Positions 9,670 to 22,200 of a DNA stretch of 64,000 nt are shown piece by piece (within the stretch, counting starts at the first letter, position 1; each line of letters starts with the position of its first letter). The position numbers and the translations under genes are program-made. The stretch lies in assembly GCA_029298735.1 (NCBI GenBank), contig JANSLP010000028.1, forward strand, positions 151,036-215,035, read 5' to 3'. The stretch is from Ophiostoma sp. CBS 140.51. Taxonomy: Eukaryota > Ascomycota > Sordariomycetes > Ophiostomatales > Ophiostomataceae. The notes beneath the pieces were generated by a model that was not told the origin of the DNA, made no database searches, and was given only the letters and a program-made list of their open reading frames with translations.

Positions 9670-12600
9670 TGCGTTTGTTGGGTTGTGGTATGTGTTGGTT
9701 GTTAAAGTTGCGGTCGTTGGAGCTGCGCTGTTTGCTTTGTGGTTTTAGAGGAGCAAGTATTATTTTGGTTGGCTCTTTTGGACTGTGCGTCGCGCGCGCG
9801 GTTCGATGGATTGTAAGTATGCAGGTGGGAATGCGGAATGCGATGCGATGCAATCGGCGAAATCTGGTTTGTTTGGGTGCGAAATGGAATTGACGGAGCC
9901 AAGAAATTAAGGATAAAAAAGGAGAGAGAAAATAAGTTTGTGAGAGAGAGAAAATCGGAATAAGAGAGAGACAGACGACGGAAAAGGGAAGATCACTTGG
10001 GGACGTAATAATGCGCACGTTGCGTGGTTCTTGAAGGCTTGGCGGGAAGGTGCGACAGGGCCTTTTCGGGATCGCTCTTTCGTAAAGTGCTGGGCGTGTG
10101 CTGGGCGCTGCGGCTGGCCAAGCCTTCTTTTTCCTTCTCTTTTTGGACATTCAGGCCACAGAGGCCCTGTTGGCTTTTGGAGGGGCAGGAGGCCAGTTTT
10201 AGGGCGTTTAGTTAGCGCTAGCCAGTGGCCACTTCCTAAAAATCCCAAATACGGGCGGTCTGGTCCCTGTCAACAACTCGCTTCTTCTCTTTTTCACTGA
10301 CCTTTTCATAGTATGGAATCTGTGTCTTGGCTCAGGTCAGCCAACACCCTTCGCTTGACGGAGAAAGCATCTCGCCCCGAATCCCTACTAGAAATCCCAA
10401 TTGATCTTCAAAGTCCTGTGCCCGACAGATTGATAGTGGCTGTGTAATACCGCGCAAGACAACTGCGAAAAATGGCAGGAGCGAGCAGGCCCAACTCTTC
10501 CGCCAGGGAAAGAGAGGAGAGATCCTCATTTTCGATGGGGTTTGATATCGTCGAAGCCACACTGGAAGGAGCGAGGGAGTAGCACAGCCCGTGTTTCTTT
10601 AAAAACAGCAGGCTCTTTTCAGCCCACGATGCTTTCGTTATGGGGTATTCTCGCAAGCCTATTGCCAATAGTCAGGGCCACTGAGTCAGGCTCAGCAACA
10701 ACGACAAAAACGACCAAAAAGCAAACAACAGCTAAAAAAGCAACAAAAAAAACAGCACCTAAAGAAAGCACAAACGGCCTCCCGGTGTCCAGCGACCACG
10801 GTGCCGCGTAATCCAGGTACGCCCCCTTCCCCCCAAACCGGCTGCGTCTCAGTTGTTTGATGTCCAGGCCAGGCTTCAGTATTTCGGTATTTTTACCTTT
10901 TTTCTTTCTAGTTTTTAGTTGTTACGACGTCTCCATACCTAGTACAAATAACTCTATCGATCCATGTACGGCATCCATGTAATGGCCGACCTCCGATCTG
11001 TGGCGAAGCTTGCGAGTCGACCTCCGGCAAGAAGCAGGAAATGACTGGCAGCGCCACGCGTTCTCCACAACAAAGATAGTTTTACTCGGAGAACTCGTCG
11101 CCGTATTCGCACGCTCGACTGGATGCAGTCAGCAACATTCCGGGTGGTGTGGTCCAGACCACGCGATGGCGACAAAGAAAGTCGGCGAGATGCTATTATC
11201 TAAGCCCTGTGGTCCCTTGTTGGCTTTTGCGAGGCAGCTGACTGTGGCAGGCAGGAAAATAAAGCTTATCGTCTAAATTCACGTGATGCAACACGTGCGA
11301 CTGATATGCCTGCCGCTTATCGTCGACAACCACGAGGATTAACCGAGCCGGCTGTCCCAGCTTCAGTCCCTCCCCGGTCGCTTTTGTCTGTCGATCCATG
11401 CGACCTGTCAAACGGTCCCGTCCTGTCACCTTGACACTGGCCGCCCCGGCCGGAAATCGTGACAGTAGTGCTACAGATACTCAGTCCAGATGCAGAGAAG
11501 GCTACACGTGCTCCACCGGATCGAAGGGTCCAAACAAGAATGGAACAGGAACCAAGATAGGTCAAGTCTGGCTCTCGCGTAATATGCATTGCGACGTAAG
11601 ATGAAATCGTACGTAGATGAACACAATGGACACAATGGACACAATGGCTATCCATTGTTCCTTCCTGTCCTGGACATCCCTTTCGCTCCTTCCCTTTTTA
11701 AGGACAATACTGTGCAAAAGACCAGACGAATCGACACATACACACACAGGCTCTTGCTCTTTCCCGCAGAATGCCTCACTGCCGCCCTCCGTATTTTCTC
11801 ACACAACAATCGGCAAAGGAAGAGCGAGAGGCTCGACACATCGTGCCTTTTGCTAGGTGGGCTCGGTGGGCTTCTGATTTCTGGCACCTGGAAAACCGGA
11901 GAAGGTTCCCTAAATAGCGTTGGTTTGGCTCGGCCAGGTCGGGCTCTGGCACAACCGCGGCCGGCCAAATCCACTGGCAAAACCGAGCAAAACTGGCAAA
12001 CATGGTCAAAGTCGCTCCTTCCTTTGCCGCTAATTCGTTGGGCTTGCGCTCCGTAACTGTGTAAACTTTGTGCGCTAACGTTCCCGGCAGGCAATTCTGG
12101 AGATCCGCTTTCCTTTTTCCTCACCCTCTCCTCCCCGTTTCGTGAGCTTCTTTTCCCTCTTGTTTTCCGCCCTTCCCGTCCTTCCCTGGCAGGCCATTTT
12201 AACCCTTTTGTACCCTGTGTGCTCTTTTCCTTTTCTCCCGAACGGAACATACTTCCACTGGACATACTGTCTTTTTTTCTGTTTATATTTTTGGCCCCCT
12301 CCATTGCTCTTTCCCCCCTCTCGCAGTCGTCGCCAGATTCACATTTTAATCTCGCACACGTCGCTCTTTCTGTACGGGGAAAGAGAAGGATTGCCGTTTT
12401 ATATAATCGGACTGGGACTCTCCACAGCACAGAAAAGTGCCCGCCAACTCGAATTCTCCTGTCTTTTTCTGGCCCCCATCACCATCTTCTGCACATTCGT
12501 CTCGTGTATCCAACAACTGACAGTTGCCATCCTGTGATCAAAATTCGCAAGGCCGGCGTGACCAGTCGACCACTGACGCTGGGCTCTCATTCCTTCCTCT

Positions 12601-12958
12601 TACGGAGTTGCAGACAGAAACAGCAACAGCAACCCTCAGCCCAACCAACAGGACGGCAAGGTCGACCCCCTGGCTCTTTCCTTTTTCCGTCGGGTAACAC
12701 GACAGCCAAAATTTTGTGTCTCTTTATGGTTCAGCACATTCCTTTTGTGTGTGTTGTGTGCCCTTCGCACCTGCCTGAGACAAACAGGCAGACAAACGCA
12801 GGCTTTTTTGCTGTTGTGCTGTTTATTTCCGTCGCAGCTGCTATCATCGATCTCTCACTTTTTCTCTTCTCAAAACTCTTCTTCACGCTCTCACCCAACT
12901 CGACGCACCTCATCACGGATCCTCTCATATCATCCACCATTCGACCTCACTTCTCATC
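9670..12958. other. Divergent intergenic region, CYSTM gene / RIB7
   Basis: About 3.3 kb with no convincing gene. The stretch 12060-12958 is strongly pyrimidine-rich and is probably the RIB7 promoter and leader. An open frame at 10629-10811 would encode 60 residues with a signal-peptide-like start and a Lys/Thr-rich tail; it is treated only as a lead. Three 9-bp repeats lie at 11621-11647. No tRNA or riboswitch-like structure is recognised upstream of RIB7. Confidence 0.5.
11621..11647. repeat. Short tandem repeat, 3 x 9 bp (ACACAATGG)
   Basis: Three exact copies of ACACAATGG in tandem in noncoding sequence. This is a small minisatellite seed with no other evident role. Confidence 0.85.
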
Positions 12959-13783
12959 ATGGCAGAAGTGCTTCACTTCCCCGCAGAGGATGCGGCCAAA
13001 CTGGAGGCCTATCTCCCGCCTCGCCATTCCAGCCTGACGACTTCAGAATCCAGCCAGCGTCCATTTGTCACATTGACCTTTGCCACGTCGCTCGACTCGT
13101 CGCTGGCTCTGGCCCCTGGTGTGCGTACTGCCCTGTCCGGTCCCCAGTCCAAAGCCATGACGCATTATCTTCGCAGCCGTCACGACGCCATTCTTGTCGG
13201 CGTTGGCACCGCTGTGGCTGACGATCCGGGCCTGAACTGCCGCATCGCTGGCGACGAGTCTGGGACCACCGTCTCATCTCATCAACCACGGCCCATTGTC
13301 ATCGATCCTCAGGACAGATGGGCCCTCACTCACGACAGCCGCGTGTTGGCAACACAGCGTCGTGGCTTTGGACTGGCTCCTTTCATCGTGACGGCCGTTC
13401 GTGAACCCGACGAAGTCAAACGCCAGCTTCTCGAAAGCCATGGCGGCAAGTACATCATCCTCGCCGCCAACGGTGACGATGGCTCGACTCGTTTCAGCTG
13501 GGCCGATGTGCTCGCTAGCATCGCCAGCAACGGACTCCAAAGCGTCATGATTGAGGGTGGTGGCAGCATTATCAATACTCTCCTGGCCCCGCAGAACAGC
13601 CACCTTGTTGACTCCGTCATTGTCACAATTGCGCCGACATGGCTCGGCCGTGGCGGCGTGGTTGTCTCGCCCGACCGCGTTTACGACACCAATCATCAAG
13701 CAACAGCGGCAGCACGACTGTCAGATGTCAAATGGCAGCCCCTCGGCGACGATGTTGTATTATGCGGAAGGCTACACAGCTAA
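12959..13783 (+). CDS. RIB7: 2,5-diamino-6-ribosylamino-4(3H)-pyrimidinone 5'-phosphate reductase (riboflavin biosynthesis)
   Basis: Single exon, 274 residues. RIB7 reduces the ribosyl side chain of the GTP-derived pyrimidine to ribityl with NADPH, the second step of the fungal riboflavin pathway, in the cytosol. It belongs to the RibD C-terminal/DHFR-like fold. Seen in the sequence: the opening strand LTFATSLDSSLAL, the substrate region SGPQSKAMTHYLRSRHDAILVGVGT with ADDPGLNCR (about residues 60-100), RPIVIDP, and the nucleotide-binding SVMIEGGGSIINTLL (about 196-210), all typical of the family. The length fits fungal RIB7. The start follows TCATC and is the first ATG before the conserved core. 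It converges on the FCY2-type permease with 298 bp between stops; both act near purine metabolism, but this looks like chance. A long pyrimidine-rich leader precedes it. Confidence 0.94.
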   Translation: MAEVLHFPAEDAAKLEAYLPPRHSSLTTSESSQRPFVTLTFATSLDSSLALAPGVRTALSGPQSKAMTHYLRSRHDAILVGVGTAVADDPGLNCRIAGDESGTTVSSHQPRPIVIDPQDRWALTHDSRVLATQRRGFGLAPFIVTAVREPDEVKRQLLESHGGKYIILAANGDDGSTRFSWADVLASIASNGLQSVMIEGGGSIINTLLAPQNSHLVDSVIVTIAPTWLGRGGVVVSPDRVYDTNHQATAAARLSDVKWQPLGDDVVLCGRLHS

Positions 13784-14081
13784 ATTTATGTTGAACGAAA
13801 AGAGAGAAAGGAAACAAAGGCTGCCCATTTTGGGGTCAATTATTTCAGAAGTCCAGAACACCTCCCGTTCAGAAGAGGTTCGTTTTCTTGGTTCGCAGAA
13901 AAAGAGTTACTTTTGTCAATTTTTTGTGGCCGCTCGACGATCGCCCGAGTTGTGTGTGCCACACAAACCCCGACCTCTCGATGCCAATTTGAGGACAGTT
14001 TGGCAGATTCAATCCATCATTCTTCAACCACACCCCTCTCAGTCTTCTCATTACTCGACTCGACAATCGCCTTCGGTCCGA

Positions 14082-15910
14082 CTATAAGTGACCTCTCCAG
14101 CGGATCTCCAGCCAGCGGAGAGGCAGGTAGCAGATGGCCGTCACTGCAAACGCAACCTCGAAGCCAATGTCACCGGTGTGCTCGGCAATTGGGCCAGTGT
14201 ACCAGACCTCAGCCATACCCGGAACGACGAGACCGAAGGACAGAATTGAGGCACCGATCGCAGCCAGACCCGTCGGCAGCTTCTTGCCCACATTCCAGAT
14301 GGCATGGTCATATGTCGAGTAATCCATCTTGCGGAACACGACAAGCTCCTCGATCAGCACCGCCGCAAAGCAGCCCGCCCAGTACCCAATGATGGCCAGG
14401 AAGTTGGTCAGACTCTCCTCCCACTTCTCGGCAGCCTTGATTGCAAAAGGGATCATGATGGCCAGGGTGACAAAGACGAAGAAGATGCGGTGGATGCGGG
14501 CAAAGAAGGGCAGAATCATCTGCAAGTTCAGCGACACCGAGTACGACGAGATGGCAATGTTACCAACACCACTGAGAGCCAACAGCACCACGAGGAACTT
14601 GCCAAAGCCCTTGGCCGGCGTCAGCATCTCATAGATGACACCGCCGACATTGGACACCTCATACGCGGCATTCCATGACGGCACATTCGGCACGGCACCA
14701 CCAATGGCGGCACCGAGAATCAGAAGTGGAACCGACGGCAGCAAAATACCGAAATACATGCACGAGAAGACCTTCAGCCTAAACAGCGACCACATTGATT
14801 AGCATTCCCTACCCCCGAACCGACGACTTTCATTCTCGAGCACAGAACAACACGAGGGGACATACTTGGAAGCAGAGGGGTTGTGGTATGTGGAGTAGTC
14901 GGAAGCAGTGCCGCTGAAGGTGATGAAGTAGCCAGCAATGATACCCGCATACGAAAGCACATTGTACGCGGTGGCCGGCTCCGTCTCCGACTGCAGATGC
15001 AGGTACTTGCCACCACAGCCGACAGCAGTGACAAGACCAATGAGGTTGGGAATCCACGTCCAGCGCTCAATGAAGTGCAGGGCGCGGTAGCCCATGAGCG
15101 ACGCGAGCAGACTCACGATGCAAATGATTACGATACCGACTTTGACGCTGACATGATCCGGGTTCAGCGCGGATATGGTCTGGCCACCAACGACTGCCGA
15201 GATCAGGGTGAAGCCCGTCACAGTGGCGGCGTTCAGCAACAGAGGGATGATGGCAAGGTACAGGCTGTATCACCGAACCATAGTTAGCCAACAACGCGAC
15301 ACACGAACAACGACATTCCGATCGATCGATCCATAACTTACCCAAACGAATACCGTGCCTGAATCTGCTGGCGCAAACCGGTTTGGGAGCCACCGATACC
15401 CAGGAAGGCAGGCGGGATGATGGTTAAGAGACCGAAGAAGAGGATGATGAGGGAGGTGTCGCGAAGGCTCAATCCGAAAGTGAGCGTGCCCAAAATACCA
15501 GTCGGAATACTGCAACAGATTAGCAACGACTCGGCCCGACCAAAAGCGATACAAACAACGGTGGAGACTCACGGCAAAAGACTCAGCATGCTGGTGAAGA
15601 AGATGGTGAAGAGGTTGCTATACTGTGTGTTTGTGCGAGCTTCCAGGGGAACGGGTTTGATGCCGTTGTCCTCGAAGCCGGCATCCACCAGCCGCTGATA
15701 CCATTTTGCATTCTTCTCCGGCTCTGGGTTGTATACCTCACCATCCTTGACCGACAGGATGTGGCCGAAGACACCACCACGACCGCCAGTGCCGGTGCGC
15801 TGGTGGGTATCATACTCGTCGACGGGGCTCTGGCTTTCTCTGGGTGACTGCTTTTCGACGTCGGCGCCGAAGGCATCCTTGCCCGAGGTGTCTCTGTCTG
15901 ATGACGACAT
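14082..15910 (-). CDS. FCY2: Fcy2-type purine-cytosine permease (NCS1 family)
   Basis: Four exons: 15910..15573, 15509..15342, 15264..14866 and 14778..14082, giving 533 residues. All three introns have GTGAGT, GTAAGT or GTATGT donors, a CTAAT/CTAAC branch and phase-compatible acceptors. The product is a plasma-membrane proton symporter for cytosine, adenine, guanine and hypoxanthine, judged by family. Residues 1 to about 85 are a hydrophilic N-terminus. Conserved NCS1 features follow: VPLEARTNTQYSNLFTIFF, GSQTGLRQQIQARYSFG across the exon 2/3 junction, FSGTASDYSTYHNPSASK before exon 4, and a long row of hydrophobic segments compatible with 12 helices. It is convergent with RIB7. The large upstream gap leaves room for extensive regulation. 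Confidence 0.92.
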
Positions 15911-17389
15911 TTTGTGTTGTCTGATTGTCGTCTTCGTCGTCCGCTTCTACTCTTCACAGACGCGCGCTGTCAATGCAAAAGATGATTGAATTGCGAGTGA
16001 CGATTCAATTGCGAAGCAACGCAAAAGGCGTGGGCTCAACGAAATAAGCCGCAGTGCGGATTTTCGTGTTGGTTGCTGGCTAGCGCCGGTTCAATTGCCG
16101 CGCCCTTTTTCAATCCGGAAGGTGTGATGACCCGTCACACTTTTTGGCGGTTCGTGCTGATGTCACGTGTTAGCGATGACTCCTTGTGTCGTTCTTTGCT
16201 GTTAATTCCGCGAAACGAGTCGTTTGGCCCCGTTCTTTGCAGGATGCGATTGTCTTTCTCGATGAAGGTCGATTGTGCTTGGAAAAAGAAAAGAGGGCAG
16301 TGTTGGAGACACGGAATGAAACGAAGATGCGATGGGGAAACGAGCAAAACAAAGAGACAAGGTCCTGCTTTTGTGTTCCACCGAGAAAAATGGGGGGTCG
16401 ACCGATGCCTTTTATTTGCTCGCCGCCGATTGCGACCCCGACCTTCTCATTACACGAATGATAGCAGAAACAAAACGAGAAAGCGACCAAATGACAAGAA
16501 AGGTCATTCTCACTCTCGTCCGACACCGACCCATGGGCTTGGGGGCCCCTTGTTCCCTTGGTTGGTCCCTTGGCCCCCCTTTGGCTTGTGCGTCTAGGGT
16601 GTGGCCGGACTCGCCTGTTTCTCTTCTTTGGGAAAATGAGGAAAGAGGACATTGTTCTGTGCGCATACTTCGATAACGGGCAGGGCTGTCTTGGCAGTCG
16701 TAGCGGACACGACGCAAGCACGCAGGCGGGGGTGTTCATGGTATTCGTGTCCCTGTCATGCGCCAAACCAAATTCCCTTTTTCTATCACTTCTTTTCTTT
16801 TCTTTTTCTGCCTTCTCATTTGGTTCGCGATTTGAATTTTTTTTTTTTGGCTGCCCATCCACACTCGTTCTGTGTCTGTGACCCTTTCCGAGGGCCGGCT
16901 TATTATTGGCTGGCCCCGGTGTCGGTGGTCGGCTCAGGGCTCTAAGCCAATTACGACGAGGATTGACAATGGCCCCCATTGTTCACCCGCTGACTTTTCC
17001 GTGTATCTTTTTTCTTCCATTGCCATTTCCCCTCCAGATGGTATCACTGCATGGTTTACTGCAACTGCGTTTGACTGAAGGAGGAGGGTCGGATGAAGCC
17101 AGGAGGACAAGCACAGCTCGAAATCAATCCATCCAACACTAATATCGACACCGACAATACTTTTTTTCGTCGCTGCCGAGGAGCGATTGTCGACAGCGTT
17201 CACATCTCCGACGACAGCCAGCAATGAAAAAATACACTTACAAATTAAGCCGAACCCAGCGACAACGGCGCGCCACGGCTTAAAATGATTCCATGAGCGA
17301 ATTCTCGACCACAGCTACGCGCCAATCGCTTTCCCCTTGACCGGACTAAGGAGACGATGGAAGCGATGGAAATGGACAAACAAAAAAAG

Positions 17390-17425
17390 ACAACGATGAC
17401 AACGATGACAACGATGAAAACGATG
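17390..17425. repeat. Short tandem repeat, 4 x 9 bp (ACAACGATG/AAAACGATG)
   Basis: Three copies of ACAACGATG and one of AAAACGATG in tandem, with a partial fifth copy after it. It is noncoding, inside the gene-free interval. Confidence 0.85.
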
Positions 17426-19237
17426 AAAACGGAAATGTATGACACAAGGATGGAGGAGAAGCTCCAGAAAAGACGAGAACAAATCTTTGCTTTTTTTTTC
17501 TGATCCTCATCTCTGCCTTGTCGCATGGTTATTTGCTTCGGATGTTTTCTTTTCCCTGCTCGTTATCAGAACCGAATTGAGCAAACCCGACAGCAGCTGC
17601 TTGTCGCGCGTTTTGTTTCCTGTCTCTGCCATGTTGAATGCAACCATGGCGCCTTTCTATGTGTGGGAGGCCCCGTCGCTACCGTTCTTTGGTACTTTTT
17701 CCCCCAGCGCACAGCCTCCAGTTCGACGCCCACCTACGCACGCAACCCACCACGACAACCATGTTGTCTCTTGCCTCTCATTATCGCATACGTGTTTCCT
17801 ACACGCCTTTATGCGAATCAGTCTTGCAGCAAGCTTTATTGCTTACTCTCATCGTTGACCCGTTTATGCTCTCCATCACTCTGCATCGCTCTGCAACATG
17901 GCAAAAGGTTTATCACGGCATGTAACGGCCTTAGCCTTGGCCTTGTGGGCTCCCCCTTCGCTAGGCCTAGACCTAGCCATGCATTGCAGATCACGAAGGG
18001 CCACAAACACATGCGCTGAAATAAGATTTGAGGAGAAAAAGATAACGAGGAAAATAAAAAGAGGGGCCGATGCGATGACTACGGGGCTCCCCTCGGAGAA
18101 GCACGGAAGAGGTGGAGACCAAGCAGCGATGAACGGGCGGCCGACGACAAAATCAAAAGAGTCACACAAACGGCAAAAAAAGAAAGAAAGAATGGGGGGT
18201 CAACAGGCAAGAAGACGCGCCCCGTAGTGGATGCCTTGCTTCCTTATTGATGAAGATGGACGACGTATCTCGTAAACGTGTAGGATGTACGCCGATTGTA
18301 CTTCCACTCTGTGTAGCTGAACTAGTGTATCCCTCCGTTGCGAGGGACAAGTGGGTGTGCGCGGCAGACACGGAGTTGCCTGGATAGGAAAAATTGTTTG
18401 AAGAGACACAGACAAGAGAGAGCAAAGAAGCTATTTTTTGCTGGCTGGCGAGCAAGTGAACGGCGACAGTGGGTCCTGCCACGTCCTTTTCTTTTCTTTG
18501 CCTCTTTTCTTACATCTTCGCTACCATATATATGCTCAGCATCCAATATTTCGCCTGTTTAGGTGATCCGCAAAGTGGCCTTTGAATTGTTCATTGACGA
18601 AGGGACTCATCGCAATTGCAATGGCCTGACGCAACTGCAATGGCTTGAGGCATAAGCTGGAATCTCGCTCGGTCCTCTGACTTTCTTTCTTCTCTTTTGT
18701 CCTCTTGCCACCCTCATCTTTCATCGAAACTCGTCCAGAAACTGCCTTTTCTCCGCGTGGAGCAAATGGGGGCACATTACGACATACAAGGGTGCCCTGT
18801 TTTGTGTATTCCTTCCCGCAAAACTACCGCTGCGCATTTCCATCGTTCTGTTTTTGCTTCCCGTTTTTGCTTCCCCCGACAAGGGAATCATTGGAGTATT
18901 GGGGGTGGGGGTAGGGGAGTATTATCGTCGTAAAAAGATGGGGGCACATTCGCACACCACATCAAGAAACACAGGCACACCTGAACCTGCAGAACGCCGT
19001 CTTGCATTCCTCTCTCATCGTTTTGGCCCATTGTTCTCTCGCGATTAAGCGCTGTCAACCCTCCCTCCTCGTTGGTCCCCTTCCATTGTTCTCAGCGCAC
19101 GGGTCGAATGCATCCATTCGGCAGTAGCCACAAATCCTAAAACAGAAAAAAAGGGAGGGGGGAACAACAGCCTGCGACTGGCGACGGCAGCCAACATACA
19201 ATCTTGCCAAGTCATTTCTCTGATTCTGCACGTTGCA

Positions 19238-19241
<4 letters not shown>

Positions 19242-19269
<28 letters not shown>
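19242..19269. repeat. (TG)14 microsatellite
   Basis: An uninterrupted TG dinucleotide run of 28 bp. About 20 bp downstream is a near-palindrome made of repeated ACGACGT units. It is probably a polymorphic marker locus. Confidence 0.95.
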
Positions 19270-22200
19270 GCACCTCTGGGTCAGAGTACGACGTACGACG
19301 TACTCAAATATTGATATGTTCGTTGCCCTGGTTCTGCTTTGGGTGTGTGTCTGTGCAGTTGTGCAGTGTTTTTTTCCTGCGTGGGGTTGGCTCAGGCAGT
19401 CCAGGGTTGCACTAAATTGCTGTCACATTGTGCAAGTGTGTACTTGTGTCCGTTTCCCCAATGCCATGAACAATACTCGTATGAGAATGAGACTGGACGT
19501 GCCGGTTTGTGTGCAGACATTGCTATGTCTCAAGGTAAAGGAGTGGTCGGACGTCCATTTTCCTTCACACTCTCAGCAAGGAGATACCGGCGGGTTGCCA
19601 TTTTGAGATGAGAACTCTGGAAGCAAAAACACCAATCAAACCAGCGTTCTGTCAGACAGTGTGATGGAGAATTCCTGCTCGGGCGGCTGGGACGGTCAGC
19701 CAATATGTGCTTTTTTTGGCAAGTGAGAACCAAGCTTTTATGCCTGTCAAACAATAAGAATTCCCCGGGAGCGTTTCCGACAGGGCGAAGGATGAAGAGA
19801 AACTCAACAACAGTTTTGTTCCATGATACCGAGAACTAAAAGAAGTATGAGCAATGAAAATGATTGTGTATTATTGATTTCTACTTCATGTGGCGTTAAT
19901 TGTGCCTGAACAAGCTACTTGGCCGCTGGCGGGTAATGAGAGGCCCAAGAATGAATAACCACGGACCATCCCTTCGGTACCACAAGTTCGGGCTGCCAGG
20001 ATGACGACGCTTACCATGTACGTCGTCCGAGCTGAATCAACAAGCAGTGAGAAAAAATCACTATGCCCCTGACAGTTTTCTCTTTGTTTACAAAAAGACG
20101 TTCTTCTCTTCGTGATAGAATAATATGATCCAGCCGACAGCCAGATGCCGCCTCTAAATGATGTAGACCCGCACCACCTCATAAACAAAGCTCGGCCCGA
20201 CCCTCATTCTCGGAAGGCGCTCAGACAAGCATCGCAGCATGCAGCTATTAATTATGTGCCCATAATGGAGCACTCTCAGACGAGCTCTTCCACATATTAG
20301 AGGGAGTCTCTTGCCCTAAGGGAGGTAAAATTGGCGACGTCGCATTTTACTGATACGCAAAACTTCCTGATTCCCTGCCGGCATGGATGCGGCAAAACCT
20401 CAGCGGCAGGCAACAAAACAGATATCCCTAGCGAACGTGTCAGACGCCTTGAAGACTAAATGCAGATATCATATCTGACAGCATATGCTGGAGTGCATGA
20501 TGCATCCAATATTGGATGGTGGTCGAGCAGAAACGGCGATATTGTCAAATCCGTCCACATCCTGCGCCTGTCGCGTCCATCCGATGCCAAACTATGCGAT
20601 TAGGCCAGCCCTGTGTCATTTTTGCTCCAAGTCAAATTATTTGCCATGCTGCATATGAATGTTGCCAGTCAACTCTTGCATTTCCGCACTCTCGCCGGAA
20701 AGTTGCAATACCCGCAGCCCAATTTCACATATACGGCGTATGCATGAAGATATGGGCAAGCACACTTTGTATGTAGTAGAGAAACAAGCCTTCAGTTAAA
20801 GTATTCCAACATCTACTACATGGCATAGTGTGTATCGTGTACACATAATGGATCCCTCTGAAACTTCAGATACCGGGGACCGGAACCCACCAGGTGCCGA
20901 GGCTCGCACATACGGGGAACGGAGTATGGGGCGCGTTGCACCGGGACAACGCTCTCGATAACAATATTTCTTGATTCCAAATACAGATGTCTAGACGCAG
21001 AAGTAGCAACAATTCCAAATAAACTAGACGAATAAATACAACAGGCACCTGTTACGGCATTCCGGTGAATGTTTTATATCAAACGACGCCAGCACCCCTT
21101 CGCGGTCTACCGTTGGTAGTCCACCGTTGGTATTTTGGTCAACATCTAGACCATCACGACATAGCGCCGTTGCTCATATGATCGCACGTCCCTCCCGTAC
21201 TCCTATCTGTGTATCAACTTCCCCGCGTTGATGCTTCTAGACTATCCTGACCCACTCTCGGTCCACTCCCGACACTTCGGGGTCGCTCCTGCCCTATGCA
21301 CTCTCTTTGCCACGTGGTATCCCGCCATGGACGGCCCACTCCCGGTACCACAAAATTCCCCGGATCAACGACGACGACGTGATATCCGCGGTCTTGTGCA
21401 CGCGTCGGCACTTTATCGATACTACATTCCGGGGTTTGCTCCTCCTCATCCTTGTCGTTGCGGCCCCGCGCCGGTTTAACGGCACGTCTTACGTCTCCGG
21501 GCTTTCATTACACCGTTATGCCACTACACTGATCATGTACGTCTTCTGCTCCTTACCCGAATCCCATACTCTATAGGCAAAGTCCTATGTCCGGAGGTTA
21601 AGTCCCATCTCACCTGGACGACATGCCTCTCTTGCCCAAGACGGATTTGTGTCATCTTCGTATTCGTACAAAATATTATTTTTTATCTCTTTCCATCTCA
21701 TCCAAAATGTGTTTTATTAGATAAAAACTGACAAAAGATGGGCCAGAAATAAAAGAGCGCAGTCAGACCGGGGAGAGCGAGCCCAACCAAGACGACAGGG
21801 TTTTCGAAATACAATCACGGCTCCTTCGTTCCGGCTGTCGTCCGGCCGGTGAGCGACCGGACGGATCTTTTAAATTTTGTGCTGTTGATACAATTGCCGT
21901 TCTTCGAAATACTGACCATATCCCACCTCCCCTGGTCGATAACGAGATATAGGGGACGTGCATATTTGGCCTGTGCTGACATAAAACTTTGGTAGTTTTG
22001 GTGTTTAACTCCTACGGCCGATGGGATTTACACTTTCTTCCATGGTTTTTATGGTTCCCACCAAGGCTGACAATGAACTAGGACTAGATAGACTTACAAC
22101 GGAAGACCGTGGGTTGAGACGAAGGGAAAAAAGAAGCCTAGTTTAGCCTCCTTCGCCAAAGATGCAACGGTCAAGACAGAAAACACCCCCAACGACTCAG

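Noticed and set aside
11648..12430. 260-codon Lys/Arg/Glu-rich frame on the minus strand
   Set aside because: It is the complement of the pyrimidine-rich RIB7 promoter, which by composition yields long basic/acidic frames.
12060..12958. Possible FMN riboswitch in the RIB7 leader
   Set aside because: No conserved FMN-aptamer blocks are visible, and such elements are not established in fungi.
12219..13037. 272-codon frame on the plus strand overlapping the start of RIB7
   Set aside because: Ser/Phe/Leu-rich leader translation in another frame; RIB7 in its own frame has clear family motifs.
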